64,000 bases of DNA from Taenia hydatigena (Eukaryota; Platyhelminthes; Cestoda; Cyclophyllidea; Taeniidae): positions 5,862,168 to 5,926,167 of the forward strand of contig JADWOT020000004.1 in the NCBI GenBank assembly GCA_036345935.2, in the 5' to 3' direction. The notes beneath the pieces are model-generated. The model saw only the letters and a list, made by a program, of their open reading frames with translations, was not told where the DNA came from and did no database searches. The translations under genes and the position numbers were made by a program. This document shows positions 12,201-27,200 of the stretch, in pieces; position 1 is the first letter of the stretch; the number at the start of each line of letters is the position of its first letter.

Positions 12201-15200
12201 GTCCGATTGGACAATTCCTCTCTTATTTCACTCACTCAGCGAGTAAGCGATGTCTGCTTTAAAGGTGGACACTACAGCCCTGCGTAAGCAGCAGCCTCTC
12301 ACAATTTTTGTGCCCGTAAAAGCACTATTCAGGGATTTAGTTAGTTAAAAGTTACCTTTTTTCAAACATCTAAGGTCTTTGCTAGAGCTCTAAGGAGGAC
12401 ATTAATAATTTCCTGACTTTGTCATGATTAATGGAGGCTGAAGTTCAAGGCGAAGGTTCGGGAGATTGTGCCTTACGTGGCTTGATTAATGGCATCAAAA
12501 TGGATTTTGGCCAAGTGAAGCCAATTACGGTGACATCACTTGCTCCTACTTTGGTGCCTCTAGTCAAAATCCCGTTGTTTCAGGCTTTAGTGGACACCTC
12601 ATCATCACCACTTATCGTACTTGGAATTATATTTCCGTCACCTCCCACTTGACAAGCATGCCATGGACCTCGTCTGTTCACCACAACGGAAGAGATGGAG
12701 GCCACAATGGGATGAAAGTGTTGCATTTCAGGTGGAAAATGTAACACTACCTAAAATAGGGGCATTGGTGTCTGGACTACCGAGGACATCTTCAACCAAT
12801 AGACGACACTTTGAAGAGTTTATGGGGAGATCCAAAATGCTCGGTGGCATCTTGCCAGTTAGATGAGTGGCTAAAGGAGTAAGAAGCTTCTCAAAATAAC
12901 CGCTGAAGGCACCCAAGATGCGGTTTGACAATCGCTTCAACCAGTGGCTCGACGCCTACTAGTCTCCATGTCATTACTATAATTCTTTGCTCAAAAAACA
13001 CAGCAACTGATCAAACAGTCATCAATGAATAGGTCTGAAAGGTTCATTACTAGCCTGGTGACTAAAGTTGTGGGTGAATGCCGGTTTTCGGAAGGATCTA
13101 GGCCGTGGCAATAATGTGGGACCTCACAGAACATCGTCTCGCGATATGATTGGCTAGCCTGTGCGTCCTAAAGACGACTACTCACAATTCACCCTCTTTT
13201 CTCCTCCTTTGGTGTCCATCAGACTACCACACTACCTCTTTGTCCGCCAGCATGCAGGTCAATCGTGCAGACGACACAGCACAACCGCATATGCGATTCA
13301 GACGACCTTATTCAGTCCTGTTGGACAGTTCAGACGCCTTAGACAACGAATGACTTAGGCACGACCGGACGGTCTGAGCCTGTTATGACTAAAGCTGTTC
13401 ACCTCTACAGCGCCTCCGTCTGATCCGGCTGCGTCCATTAATTTCGGCAAGATGCGTTCACTGTTACCTTCCTGTCAAGTTGGCTGTTCGTCCTACTGGT
13501 CACAACACATGGGAAATCGAGTAAACTTCGTTGCGCCTCTAAGTGGATGAGACCAGGTCACCAAAATCGAAAGCAGCAGCCGTTTTACGCTTGAAGTCAA
13601 CGTCATACCGAAGTAAACCACCGGAAACAAATGGAAATTTTTGTAGTCATTCGAACGCGATTACAATCGGTTGATTTCCAGGTTCGGGGGTTAGTAAAGT
13701 AAACGTTTAGCGATTGAGTGGGTCACGTCCTGCCATAAAGGCGTTTGCTCTTTGATCCTTTAAACGACCTATTTATATTGCTTCTTTCCGTTGCGTTAGC
13801 TTGCCATAAATCATGGCATGGTAGAGTAACTGGCAAGAAAGTTTCATAGCGATTTACTATTTCAGCTGCAGGTTCCTTGATGAGTCAGGCTAGTAGAGCA
13901 ATACAGATTCGGTTCAAAAGCTGCATTTGTGCTTTGCACATAACTTGATATCATTGTGAATTTTTCCTCCAAACTGAGGCCTCTGGGCCTTCATTCAGCC
14001 ATCGTTGACAACTTCCTGATACAGTTTCTGTTTTTACCTACTTGAACGCATTCTTGTATATCCAATTTGGTGATAAGTTTTTCATTATAAAGTGATCGGT
14101 TCGGTTCATTCCTGCACTTAAACGCACCCTGTTTATGCTTGTTGATGTAATACTGAATTTATGGCAGTTACGCAACTACTACCATGTGTAACTCTAATTA
14201 CAAATTCTAACTCAGTGCTACTTTTAAGGGAAATCAGTAGCATGCTGCAAAAAGATGGACTTGTGTGGGTTATTTTAAAAAAGGCAATAAAGCGTGTTTC
14301 TTTTCTAACGAAAATATCATTAGGATGATGTTTTAAGTGAAAACTTTTAAAAAGAAACACAAGATGCTTTCGTTTTTGCTTCTTCAGTTAGTTCTATTTT
14401 GATGGAAATGTATGGACCTGGTCAAAACCTTTTCTCTCTCACCATACTTCGTCTTCCCTTTCTTCCACTTCTCATACCTGCTTGACACATAACAAAATGT
14501 GACTGAATTGATTAATGTTAGGAAATACTGATGGTCACTTGGAGATCGGAGAGGTGTTAAGGTAGAAAGGGAGAGTGAGGATGAGAATAGGAAAAAAATG
14601 AGGCGCCATCACTTCCCATCCCTCACCTCACTGGGATCATCTCGTGGAGTGAGTTCTGTGGCGGTGTAGGATGTGGGATGTAAGGTGTGATATTGACTGG
14701 TGATTTTGTATAGGAGTCAGAACACGCTTTTTCAGTGATTGGTTCGACTACGAGGACAGAAGTCCTGCTTACGTGACCCACGTCGCTGGCTCTTTGAAGT
14801 AGATAATTCAAAAACGTGGCTGATTGACCATGGACAGGTTTGTTCCGCAGTGCATCACACTCACGCATACACGAAGTAAGCAAAGTCTCGTGGCTTCGAT
14901 GTGGTTCATGCCCTGGAAATGTGGAGTGGATTGAATGGCACCAATCAATGACGGCAAACAACCTCAACTTACATTCACGACGTTTGTTCAAATGACCTAA
15001 GACGACACAAGGGGTGGTTCCGTGTACGAAATAAGCGGAAGAGGGCACAATGAGGTACTCAGGCATACCTCCTCACGTAGACATGGAAATAACTGCTTAT
15101 TTGCTACCCCTGATACCTTTTGCTAGAATCTCTGACAGCTCTCATGCAGGTCTCCTCCAACGTAAGCAAAGAATTGGTCCTGTCCATAATCATCTTTACC

Positions 15201-18200
15201 GTTGGCGTAACCCTTGGTTTCGGCGGTACCTCCAGTCTCTTTAGCAGCTCCTACGTTACCACCGCTTTTCTCGTCTTCGTTGTGGTCCTCACTGGAAATG
15301 CCACCTTCTTCAACGCTGGACTATATCCACTGGGTGAGCAGAAGCAATTCAAATTTGTTTGTGCCACAAGGACGAGGTACTCTTAGTTACGTAGCAGCTG
15401 GATCTGCCCATGCGTCTGCTGGATGGTTCAAAGTCTTTCTATCTCTGGTTTTAAAGTCTAAATTCAAGAAGACTTGGCAGAGGAAGGCTTTTACAAATAT
15501 CCACAGTTTAATGGGGGCATTGAAGTTTGCTCTCACCTTCTCCACCTCTGTAATTGATAACGTCTTAGCAGGCCCGAGGTTGAGACATTCTTTTTTGCCT
15601 GCTACTTGAATAGTTTACTTAAGTGGGCACTACACAGATGTCAACAAAGGCAAGCGGTTGCATCCTTCTCTACCAGAGCAGTGTGCCAAGGTTTGGACAA
15701 AATCGACACAAAAGCAACTATACAAAGCTATACCATGCATTGGGTGGTCTTTTGATCCTTTTAGGAGACTGTGAACGAATCGTCACTCTGACTGCGTGTC
15801 AACGATTGCACAACGGCACAATGGCAGTTCTCTCGTTTAGGTCACTTCCTGCCATTATTCAAGTCATTGAAGAGTTTGGTGGTGAGTTTGAGCAGTAACT
15901 TGAAACTCAAGGGCATGTCTGTCAGTAGTAAGGACTGTGACAAGTTTGACCTTTTTCAAGTAATCACTGTGGCGTATGCCACCATACCAAATGAGTCTAC
16001 TTAATTCCTTTCATACCCAAGCACACGAAAAGTGTAACCCAATTTGGGAAAAATTTCAGTTAATTTGATTAATCTATTTATTAAAAATACTAAATAGCCA
16101 TGGAATTCGTTGCTCGGTTCAGTCTACTGAACTTCTAATTTCAGCGTCCTTAGTGTACCTTTTTTTTCAGTCTACTTGGTATTTCTGCTACTCGATCAGT
16201 CGTTTTGGCAGGGTGTACTAAGCTCTGAACCCGAAACCAGCGGATTTAATCTAATAGCTAGTGGATTTTTCTTCCTCCCGGTGAGTGCTGTCTTCGGCAC
16301 AGCCTGTGGACTGGGCTACTTTGCTCTCAACATGAGCTATGGACAGGTCATGCTCTCGAGCCTCATGGAGCGTTTGGGCAAGTTCAACACTTTTAATGCA
16401 ATCTCATTCATCCATCAATTTAACAATGACTATGCTTTGTGCGGTCTTTATAATCACCTTCAAGTAGGATGAAGTTAACTACAAGGCAAAGATGTGCCGA
16501 GAAATATATTGTCTAACCACATAGGAAGATCTCGAGCATCGTAAAAAGTTCTGAGCCTAGAAGGTCTGGGCCACCAAAGGTGTACTTTTTGATGCTCGGT
16601 ACTTGCCGCAGGCTCTGGCACTTCGTTGAGCACATTTTTGGCGCAGCTCCTCTCGCCTTTGATGTGTTTCTTGACTTTTCTTGCCAAGCACCGTGGATTG
16701 TGGATTGATAAGGTGGGAGAGAACTCCTCAAGGCTACTAACGGTTTAGGTCGTAAACTGATCCTGAAGTGTCATAGAGCTGACAGCCTTGATAGTGTAAG
16801 CAGAACTCTCAGTCACTGACACGCAGATTGAATGGCTAGACAGTGAAATCGTCGGAGCGATCTTATAGCGAGTTAAAACAAGCGTCGGTGTCTTTGTCAC
16901 GTCGCTACCATCAAGTAGGTGGGGAAACATTTTTACTAGAGGGGGATCTTTAAAGTCCTTCTCTTTTTATGACTGTAGGCCCTTTCAGAGAATATTTACT
17001 GCCTAAATCAGCAGTTCTGTGCTGAAAGCCTGTCTACCAGACAGGCTTGTTGTAAACCCAACACATCAAACGACTCACCGCCTTTTTGGCTTGTATAAAT
17101 AGGAAACTGCAGAACGAAATGTCCTCCTGTATAGGGTTATAGTAACACAGAAAAAGGCTTTTTGGTTACTCAGATGTAGGTAGTGGAACGGCCTGCATCT
17201 AGTCAATTTTAACACGAGCCCTCGGAACTGGAACAAGCGGAAGGTGATCCAACCCATCATGAGATGACATCACACCCTTGACAGCCTCGTAATGGTTTTT
17301 TTGAGATCGATTACAGCTAGGATCACTTTAGCCATTGTTAGCATTCCTGCAGAACACGCGACTAGGGTGGGACGCCATGCTTTCTCACATCATTGGTAGA
17401 TGCCACAGATGTAGCATCCTAAGCTCTCCCTGAAGTCGGGAGGCAATGAATTACTGGCGTATTATGGGGCTTTGAGACCTTTGCCTCGCCGTCGGGCTGA
17501 AGTCCTGCCTGCGAGATTTAAGTATCCGCAAAAGTGACCCCTAACGACCCACCTATTAGACGCCTACAAGCAAGATAAATTCAATCAACTCCTCTTCTCT
17601 AGGTCTGATAGCCTATTCTGTGCTGGAATTCCTCTTTGGTCGCTTCGGATCCATGCTATTCAACACTGTCATTGTCAGTACGGTGACGGCTTGCACCAGC
17701 TCAGAAGTTATATCCATCAGTAATATCTTTATCGTCGATGTCTACATGACCTACATTCGGGTACGTCTGCTTCAAATACTCAGCAAGTTGAAGGTTTTAA
17801 AAAAGCACAATAATAACACAATTCGAGAGTCGGGAGCTACAGCTTGAACAGCTTGTTGGCTCTCCGTTATGCTTGATGTATTCTTCTTCCCCGTGACTTT
17901 GAGGTGGGTATTGCATACGCTGATTACCCAGAACCACTCGTTGGCAAGGCGGTTTGTAGCCACGACTATACCGTTGTGGTGAACTGCTGAAATCATTAAG
18001 GGCGCATAGACGTAAGGTCTGTCCATCATCCATACGCTCAACGACATTCAAAGCTTTTTTGTGGAACAGTCGAGCGTTCTATCACCGCGTTGTGCTCGAA
18101 GTCGACTTGAAAGTGCGTAATGAGAGCACAGACTCCTCTGTTCCGCCTATCCGGGTTATTACTTGGTAAGGATTGTTGTGAAGGGGTCAGTTCTTTGGCC

Positions 18201-21200
18201 TTTACCGCATTCAACTTGCAAAGGATGGAAAAGTGTTTTATGCCGAACTCGCATTCTAGCCGATCATGATTAGGTGTGGCCTCCCGAGTTCTTCCTAAAG
18301 TCGTGGCAACAAACAGACATGACATGATATGATGGCTCTTTAATGACGCCAGCTGTTGAAAGATTTCAACCGATTCAGCTGTCGTAATCTCCAGGTCACA
18401 TCACATCACATCTCCACAGTCATATCTGTCGAACCTCATCGTGAAGGATTAGCGGCAAATGCATTAATGATCTTGAGATTTCACCGGAGTCGATGCGTTC
18501 ACATACATTCACATTTACAGTCAGTAAAGCAACCACGTTGTCCATTGACGGTTTAGACATCCTGACAAATCCCTCCATGCTAGATATCCCCAAAAGTTGG
18601 TCAGGCGTTGCAATAGGAAGCTAAATGTGGAAAGGGGAGTGTTGGCAGAATATGGACGGAGTTCCCACTTCATTAATTTTCATCTCTCAGTTAGATGGAA
18701 ACACTCTATACTTCCTCAATGAATCAGTGAACCTCACTTAGGTGCTTGAGCAGTTGATTTTAGAAAAAAAAATCTTTTTTTTCTGTTTTAGCCTTATAAG
18801 AAGACTGTGGAGATGAATAATTGTGTCTTGTGTGGACTGAGACGCGCTCGCAGTGGCGAGAGTAAGGAGAGGTGTCGCTGCAAAAGTATGGCAGCCTGTG
18901 TCTACTGTCAGAGAGATGACAGGTAAGCCTCTGCTACCTGAAGATTTTTACACTTTCTGCTTTTTCTTCTCCTTTTTTTGTCTGCTTCTTTTGCTAGTAG
19001 AAAATTGCAGGTTGAACAATCACTCGTCCCTCCTAAGAAGGCGGACGGAATAAATAGCTAAAAAAAGTAATGAAGTTCTTCTCTTAGATGGCGGAATTTT
19101 TGTCACTTCAGATTTATTAATAGATATCACTTTTTGGTTCACTTATTTATTCTAGCTTCGGTAATTTTGTCTGTGATTTCATAGATGCCGCTTCGTGCCC
19201 TTTGATCTACCACCTTCGGTTAGGATTTCCCACCTGCTCTACTTTTCCGCACACTTTAAAGACTTAATGGCATGATTTTACCCTCAGACGATTTTAGGGC
19301 TTTTTCTCTCAAGACTGCTTTGAGATAGGCCCCATTAGCTCCGATTTTGCCATTTTTTTCCGGGGAATGGTCTACCCCGCCACCTCGGAGCCAGTCATGC
19401 TGGAGGAGGTCACAATTTTCCACCTCTAACTGTTCGGTGGTGAAGGAAAACAACAACCAGATATGAATTAAGCAAAACACAAAATGTCTTGTAAAAAGAT
19501 GCTAAAGAGAAATGAGAACATAGAAAGTGGCCCTGCTCTTTTAAAATGGGAAATGTTTACTCCCCAGGTGATGCACACAAGATGTCAAATGGAGCAGGTT
19601 TTTATTCACCCACATAAACAGAGTTTTTTGTTTCACATTCATTGATCTTCCCCTTCCAAATGGGAGCCAAGAATTGACTTTTAATGAAAGTGAATTGTCA
19701 AGGGGGCTGATGACGAGCAAGTAAGGAGCGCTGAGTGATTGATGGATGGATGCATTGCTGATGCAATATGGTGTAGCTAATCTAGTCTGTCACTAGGGCT
19801 TCAGGGCTATTGGTCTACATCTAAGTCTAAAGTGGTAAGAGACCTAGCGCCACTCCACTGGTTCTATCACGAAGGGTATCCCTATTAAATCGACTCCGCT
19901 ACTGATTACCAAACGAGTAGTATGAGAGACACCATATTTAATTTAGATATTGGGATTATTTTAGGAGAACGAGGAATTGGAGACTTGTGACAAACTGCTC
20001 TTTATCTTTTAGAGACCATCAGCTTGCTCGCAATATGGTGAATGTTCGCTCCACTTGTCCAACACACGGCGAGTATCGGCGGTACATCGAACACACTAGG
20101 AATGTTCGCACCTGGACTGTTATTACCGTCCTTGTCGTATTCCTCTTTGGGACAATGCTTTTCGACTTAGTAGAGGTCTGATCTTACCATATTTACAGCT
20201 TCTGTGATTTTCTCTTCTTTGAAAGCGCTATAAGTTAGTCGAGCAATTGAAGAGCTGAGAAATGAGTGGCATAGGCGATGTCATAAACTGGCTCTTGCGC
20301 TGTCGGCGTGGAGGTCAAATCAAAGTAACCAAGTGCCTAAGTGGCTAAACCTTTTGATCCATAGCTAGTGTTCGGTACAATTACAGTTGCCGTCACAAAT
20401 GCGTGACATGTGTTTCTTAACAGTTTATGATAGATTAGTACGTTGAAGGACACATGCCAAGAACGGACTGCATTTTTGCACTAGTTAAATGTTTTACTGA
20501 GACTGCGCATGCCACTTATCACGACTACTGCCCGGCATCTTGATTAACAACAAAACTTGCGTTATGTGCAGTTCTCCACCCATCTTTCCCCGCTTTTGGT
20601 TTGATTCAGTAGTATCCTGGCATTCAAGTCCCCTCTGTCCCTATTCAAGGGAGCACGCTCACCTCGAGTGTTGATTTTGCATTATTGTAGGTATCACTAA
20701 TCGACATACGAAGCTACGTGAGTGCTCTCAGCGGCTCGGTACTGGGCAGTCTCTACTTCACCTTTTACTGGGCGCGTGTTACTTCTGCTGCTGTCTTTGC
20801 TGGGTTCATCGCTGGTACTCTGTTTGCCATTGGCACTATTGTTGCGCCCTATTTCAGTAAGTCGACTTATTGGTTTTCCTTCTAAAAGAGTTTTTGAGGT
20901 CGTAAAGAAAAAAAAGAAAGATCAGCTGGCAAGACTGTTGGCGAAAACAAACATGCTTCCTCTTGGTTTGGAAGCTTAAATAGCTTCTGGTTGATAAAGA
21001 AGGTGAGAGGTATTGGGCTTCTTTTATCATCCAATATAGGCAATTAGTAGTCATAGCCTTCGATGCCGGTGTCATAACTCCTTGGCGGGTGTGTTGGCAG
21101 GGAGAATGTGACGTGAGCGGTAGTGATAGTTGACTAGTAGGTGGGAACAAGCGGAGACGTAAAGTGGTTTTAGCCTTGTATGCCTGCTTATGTAGAGTCA

Positions 21201-24200
21201 CTGGTTCTTTTTGCAAAATAAAGGATGCATTTCTACCTACAAAAAGATACTGCGTTGCTACTTATATCCAAGTTAAGTAGACATCTGTGCGTTACGCATA
21301 ATCGCGAAATTGCTTTCACTAATGAAACGGGAAAAACTGAAATAGTTTATTGGGTCAGCAATTTTCGCGGCTGTACTAGTTTAAATAATTTTTCCTAGCC
21401 TCAAAGTGTGGAAACACACAGCAAACAACTGATTTCTTTATCCCCTGCTGCAGCGCCTCCCTGTAGTGTGAAAAGATGGATGTTGCTCTTTGTCAAGCAA
21501 TGTAATTTTCCTTTCACTTGCAAACCCAATACAAATCGATACCGCCTTTTTCATGTTTTGGGCTTAATTTTACTACCATAACTGGCGAAACCTGGGAAAA
21601 ATATCTCACAGTGTTTGGAAAAGATAATTGCTGAATAAACAAGCGATTAAATTCGAGTGGTCAGTTGCAAGATACTGATGCATCACATCTAGAAACAGTC
21701 TTTTGTCTTCATTTTGTACAACGATGTCACTGTTGGAACCGAGATTCATTGCAAGCAATGATGAAACAATCGGTTTGTGGAAGTCATGAAAATTTGTGTG
21801 TCAAATTCTCGCAATATTCCTTCCTTCTTCCACAGATTTGGACCGCTTGATGACTTTTGAAAATCACTGCAGATTGTATCTAAGCGAGCAAAAGTTCTGA
21901 CTAACCAATTGTTTGCAACGAGGGCTGCAATTTTGCAGAAGGATTTTTTTGTGTTGGATACCAAAAATTGTAATTTTCGATGTGCTCCACACATTCCAGT
22001 GCAGCACAAGCATTTGCAGGGAGAGAAACTATTTCCTTAGAAGCAGTAGAATAAAGTGTCATTTGTTTTTATAGTCGCATTCAACCTAGTTAAGGGAGGA
22101 TAGCCTCAAACATTTTGGGATTCGAGACGGTCTATGCCTCTGCCGCATTCTCTATGGCAACAAACACTTTATCTCAAACAATCGTCGTCCCTGTTTGATG
22201 TTTGACAATCGCGCGATTACATGCATAATAGAACTAGAAGAGAAAACGCGAGGCAGTGGTGGGTAAGCACAGTATCCTGCGCCTTAAAGAAAAATTTCCC
22301 CATCAAAAAGTGGACTTCAGAACCATCTTTTTTTTGCGGGGAATGAGAGGTGAAAATCGTGCTGATAATTTGCAATCGGAGGAAGTCTCCTCAAACTTTC
22401 TATGTGTTTGATGACCAAAATTAGCTTGTTTTTTGGTCGACTTAAAGGAACACGACTACTTTACCCGTGAAAATGTATCTAAGTTGTGCATAATAGAGAA
22501 GAGGCCTTTCTGGTTTTGTGAACCGCCTTCAAGACTCCAAAACATAACTGGGCTTGATGGTAACATTTTCTTAATTAAAAACGAGCAACAACACTATTTC
22601 ACTCTACTCCATTTTAATGCATTCCGCCTTAATTTGTCTTAGAGCATGCAAAAGGGCTCCTCATTGATTTTGGGTGTTAGTTAACTTAAACAATCTCAAG
22701 GCACTTGTGGGAAAAAAAATCTGATTTAACATCTCCGTGTGATACTAGTAATCCATTAAAAAAAATACATTTGCCTTTCCACTTCTACTGGTAAAGTTTT
22801 TTGCCTCAGCATTAAACTTGTTTGGATGTACTGAGTCAGTGAATTGTGCTTGTACAAAGTAAAAGTTAAAACAATTTGCAGTGATTGAAAAATGTAGAAT
22901 TATTTGCTATGAAAAAGTTATGCAGATTTAAGCCTGTTCAATATACCGTTGTGCAGTCTTGGCATCAGATGATGGCCTGAAAAATAAACAATGCAGCGGG
23001 TGCACTGGTGTAGACCTGTGATCGTTAACTGCCAAAACTTTAATTTTCTGGATTGAGGACCTCAGGAACAGATGACATTCTTGACTTACGTGTGGTGTGC
23101 GTGTGTGTAAGCACGGAGTCACGAAATGTGTCTCTCAACCCGGTGAATGATGGAGATTGGACGTAAGGCTGATCCCGATGCCGATTCAAACTCTCCGCCC
23201 GAGCCACTCGATCGGCTCAGCTCCCTCGTTGGGATAGTAACTGTGTAATTGTGATTTCAGAATAATTACTAGCATACTCAGCATCCATTTAACAGAATGA
23301 TCGGCCAGTCCAGAGGGACCGAGCTAGAAGTAAGAAGTAAAACAAGCTCCCATAAGAATATATTTCATTAGATGTAACAATAAATCACGGGTACTGGGGT
23401 GAAATCAATCTGGTTTTTCATAAAATTAAGTAAACGCTTCCTGCGGTGCTTGTCAGTTTCACACACAACACTATCCATCACTTTTCCACTCAGTTGATGC
23501 AGTTTGGATGGATGGACTCTCCATTGGCAGCATATTGGTGGGCGCAGTGGCCACCGCCCTCTTCACTCTCATCACTACTCAACCTCTAAGTGAAGAGGAC
23601 GAGCTAGAGGTGTGGGAAAGGACTCGCTCCATAGATGATCCACTCCAACCCTGGTCAGAGGTTTACGGCAAGTCAGTGTACACCACTAACTGCCTAGCTT
23701 TTGTCGCCAAAGTTTGTTTGCTTGGATGATGAATAGCCTGATGTTGATTAGCAAACCTTTTGAACTCTTTAAAGAAACCGAATTCTAAACAAGTAGTGAA
23801 ATTTGACTCCTCATCAACCTGGGGCTTTAACTGGAATGGGAAGGTGATTTAACCAAAGCACCTTTAACAGACATTGTATGATAAGATGCACCACAGTTTT
23901 GTTTTATAAATCCTTTCTTTACCCTCACTGGAGTGGCTCTTCCCTCCAAATTTGACCATGCAACCTTATTTCTCTTGCCTTCTTTTTAACTATGACTTTG
24001 GATCCTCGTGTACTTGGTGATGTAAATCACCAGAAAATCCTACCACCGCCAACGGGCTGAAGTAAGCTCCTGTTCACAGGCTGAAATTTATGTGCCCTAC
24101 ATTCTCACCCTTCATTGTGCTCACTTTCTTCTCTAAAATTTAATACTCCACCTCCTTTTCGCTTCCCTGTGTCTTGCCAAATAATGGATGTCTCAGTAAA

Positions 24201-27200
24201 AATAGAACCGTGGGACTGAATGAAATAGCAGTCATAGATTCCTTGAGGAGGAGAAACACTACATTCTAGCTTCTTATTTAGTCAAAACACCGTGCATCTT
24301 TACCGAGCAAACAAAAATTTGACTGGTTTTTCGAGGTGGCTCGAGGATTGTCACCTTATGGGCCGGTGTCTCTCGCTTTGATTTCACATGCCCTAAAATG
24401 CTGACTGAATCCAATGAATGTGATTTTTTATTCCGAACCGAGACCTCAGTCCAGCTTCCAAGGTCTGGAGGCGGAGCAGCAGTATGGCGTGTCACTAAAA
24501 CCTCGTCTAGGGAATATGACAGTGGTGGTGCATCGCGTTAAGGGAGGAATAACCCGGTTACGCTACCGGCGCTCTAGCTTTGAATGGTTTAACTTGAGGG
24601 ATAAAGCAATGCGGTGTCACTGACATTGACTTAGAGCTGAGTGATGGACGCCAAAACAAATAAGTCTCACTAATATCCACAAACATATGGCAGCATAGTT
24701 AACAGCCGGCAAATTTGTTCCTTCCTCCTTTCATCTCATAAAATGTCCGCCGTCTTTGAGCTGCTTACTTCCTGGCTTAACACAAGGCTCAGCATTTACT
24801 GAGGGTTTGACCGCCTTTGTTAAACAAACGAAAATAATCCTAATCCTCTCACTACTCACTCCACGCCACTTCAGCTCCACAAGAGTGGGAAGGTGAATGG
24901 TGCAACTCAGGTGCGACCATTCAGTAAGGTTGGATAACTTGCCGAGGACCAAACATCTTACGGGCATACAACTTGTAAGAATAACATCAAGATCCGGCAG
25001 AATTGGCCAGAGGAAGGGTAATGCAACTCAAGGTCTCTCCAAAAACCCGCTCGTATGAAGGCACCACACCACACCACATTTATTTAGGTTATTATTGTTG
25101 CCATTACTTTGACATTAACAGAGAACAATTACTTGGTTACATGCTATGCAGGCAAGATAGTTGGAAAACAAGAGATTGAGTCGACTCGAGGTCGCTCGGT
25201 GACCCAGGGTGTCTACACCTTGGAACTGAGGAAGGGAATAGCCACCAAATGCAATCTACCCATTAAGGAGAATTGTGACGTTGGCTCTCTCAACGGGTGT
25301 GGCATTTTAAGGAATGACTCGCATTTTTCCAGTCGTCAGACCATACTACTTAATTACCAATTAGCTACCTAACGATATAACGATATTCTCTGCCAATTCA
25401 ACTAGCACCACTTAAGATAATTAATAAATTTTTACCAACATTGTTTAGTTGTGTAATTTTTTTCTCAAATTGCCAAATAGATATGCATATATTCCGTAGA
25501 AAATCCAAAATACCCACTTTTTTGCATTTAGTAGACGTGAAATTCACATGCTTTTTCATCGCAGGATCATAAACTCTTGCCTACTTGTTCTTCTCTTCAG
25601 TGCCATAAAAATGTACCAATTTCCATCTTTTATCCCACGAGGCATTATTATCACTTCTCCCACATCCAGAAATGCGTGAGAAGCTGCCTGAATTGCAGAT
25701 TACGCAATGAATTCTCCACCATGAGAAGGCGTGTTAAACTATCCACCGGTGTAAAAGCCATGGAAAACTACCAACAGCTTGGATTGCTTCTTAAATGTTG
25801 AGCTATTTTTAAGCTAGCTTTTTGCAATATGCAATAAAATGTTGAGGGCCTACTGATAAGGCGGATATGATAGTCAGTAGTATATTGATTTATGAAAAGA
25901 AATGTTGCATCCACTTTTACTAATCTTATCCTGACGCGAAGTTACTGACTATTTTGCACATTAAAAAGTTTGATGCCATTGTTCAAGTCCGGATGTCAAA
26001 ATGGTAACTAGTTCCACCTAGTTGTGCATTACGATACGAAGATATTCTTGGTGCAATGAGAAATAAATTAATATACTTTTCTAACGTTTTGACGTAATTT
26101 AATAATTGGGTAAATGTTGGTGATGTCGGGTGTCGCGCTAACACATCCTGTGCCCGCTTTAACGCGGGCAATAAACCTTCCAGCTGACAGCTCATGACAG
26201 CGTCGCCATTAAACAACCAAAAGCACCTCCACCAGGAGCTTAAAATAGGCTCTTAATAAATGTATGCGCAAACGTTTGCCACTGCAAGACATTTTAAACC
26301 GAATGCAAACATAGATAAGCAAATTAATTTGGCGATTTGCACTCCATTTTGAAGGGACTTGGGCATCCGAAACGCCCATCTGCTGACAGAGGGACTGCCG
26401 CGTTTGGATGACGTTCAACGAGCCTTTTCCTTTTCTTCAAAAATCCTCAAGTACGCTTCTATCCTCCTCCTTATTTTCTACCTGGGAGTTCTGCCTGCCT
26501 TCGTTCTAATCCCTGTCAAGATGACACTTAAACATTTCCAGGCCTGGGTAAGTGCCCACGTCAGGGGGTGCTATTTGACTGAGTGCATTGACTCGGAGAG
26601 TAATCACTTCCACTTTATGTTGCCTAAGAAAAAGACGAGAGTAGAAGATTTTATAATGATTAATGGAACGTTTTTTAAAGTATGGCTTTATTTATCTAAT
26701 CTGGCTTCATCCAGCTTAAGTCTTTGTTGGTGACACTATTTGCATAGCCTGGAATACGACGGCTGAATTGCCCCATAACTGTCCGCTAACAATCATAAAC
26801 ATAAATCTTTTTTATCCTCAACACCTAGATATCCATGTTGTTGATCTGGCTTGCCACGTCATTTATGTTTTTATTGATAATACCACCGGTATTTGGCTTT
26901 GAGAAGGCAAGGTATGTGAAGAATGAGCAGAAGGCGTCCCAGTACATCCGGAGGCAGCGTACAACGACTCACTCACCAAGTCAGTATTTGTAAGTCACCA
27001 CTGATTCGAGTTGATGCCTTTTTAACTGCCTGTTGTACTATGCAGACACTTCAACCTCCTCATGTTTGGAATTTCTGCTCTGCAGTGTGGTTTAAGGTCC
27101 TGTTTGTGGCCTTCCCACTCTTCCACACGTCAATGGGGCGCATTCATTCACAAAGCTTTGATTTGTTGCCTCAGTTCTGAGCCGCAATAAATTATTTATT

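Noticed and set aside
14623..15066. 147-codon minus-strand open frame
   Set aside because: No domain, poor codon texture and location inside an intron on the opposite strand. With about 6% stop triplets, a couple of frames of 125 or more codons are expected by chance in 64 kb.
15147..15149. CAG as the acceptor of DUR3-like exon 5
   Set aside because: It would start the exon in phase 0, incompatible with exons 3 and 4 (phase 1), and would drop conserved residues SLTALMQ.
23150..23230. tRNA-like patch with a T-arm-like GATTCAAACTC
   Set aside because: No acceptor stem or anticodon arm can be folded around it.
25109..25372. 87-codon frame in intron 12 of the DUR3-like gene
   Set aside because: The transporter is continuous without it (YGKS to VDLGIRN), and including it would break the conserved tail.
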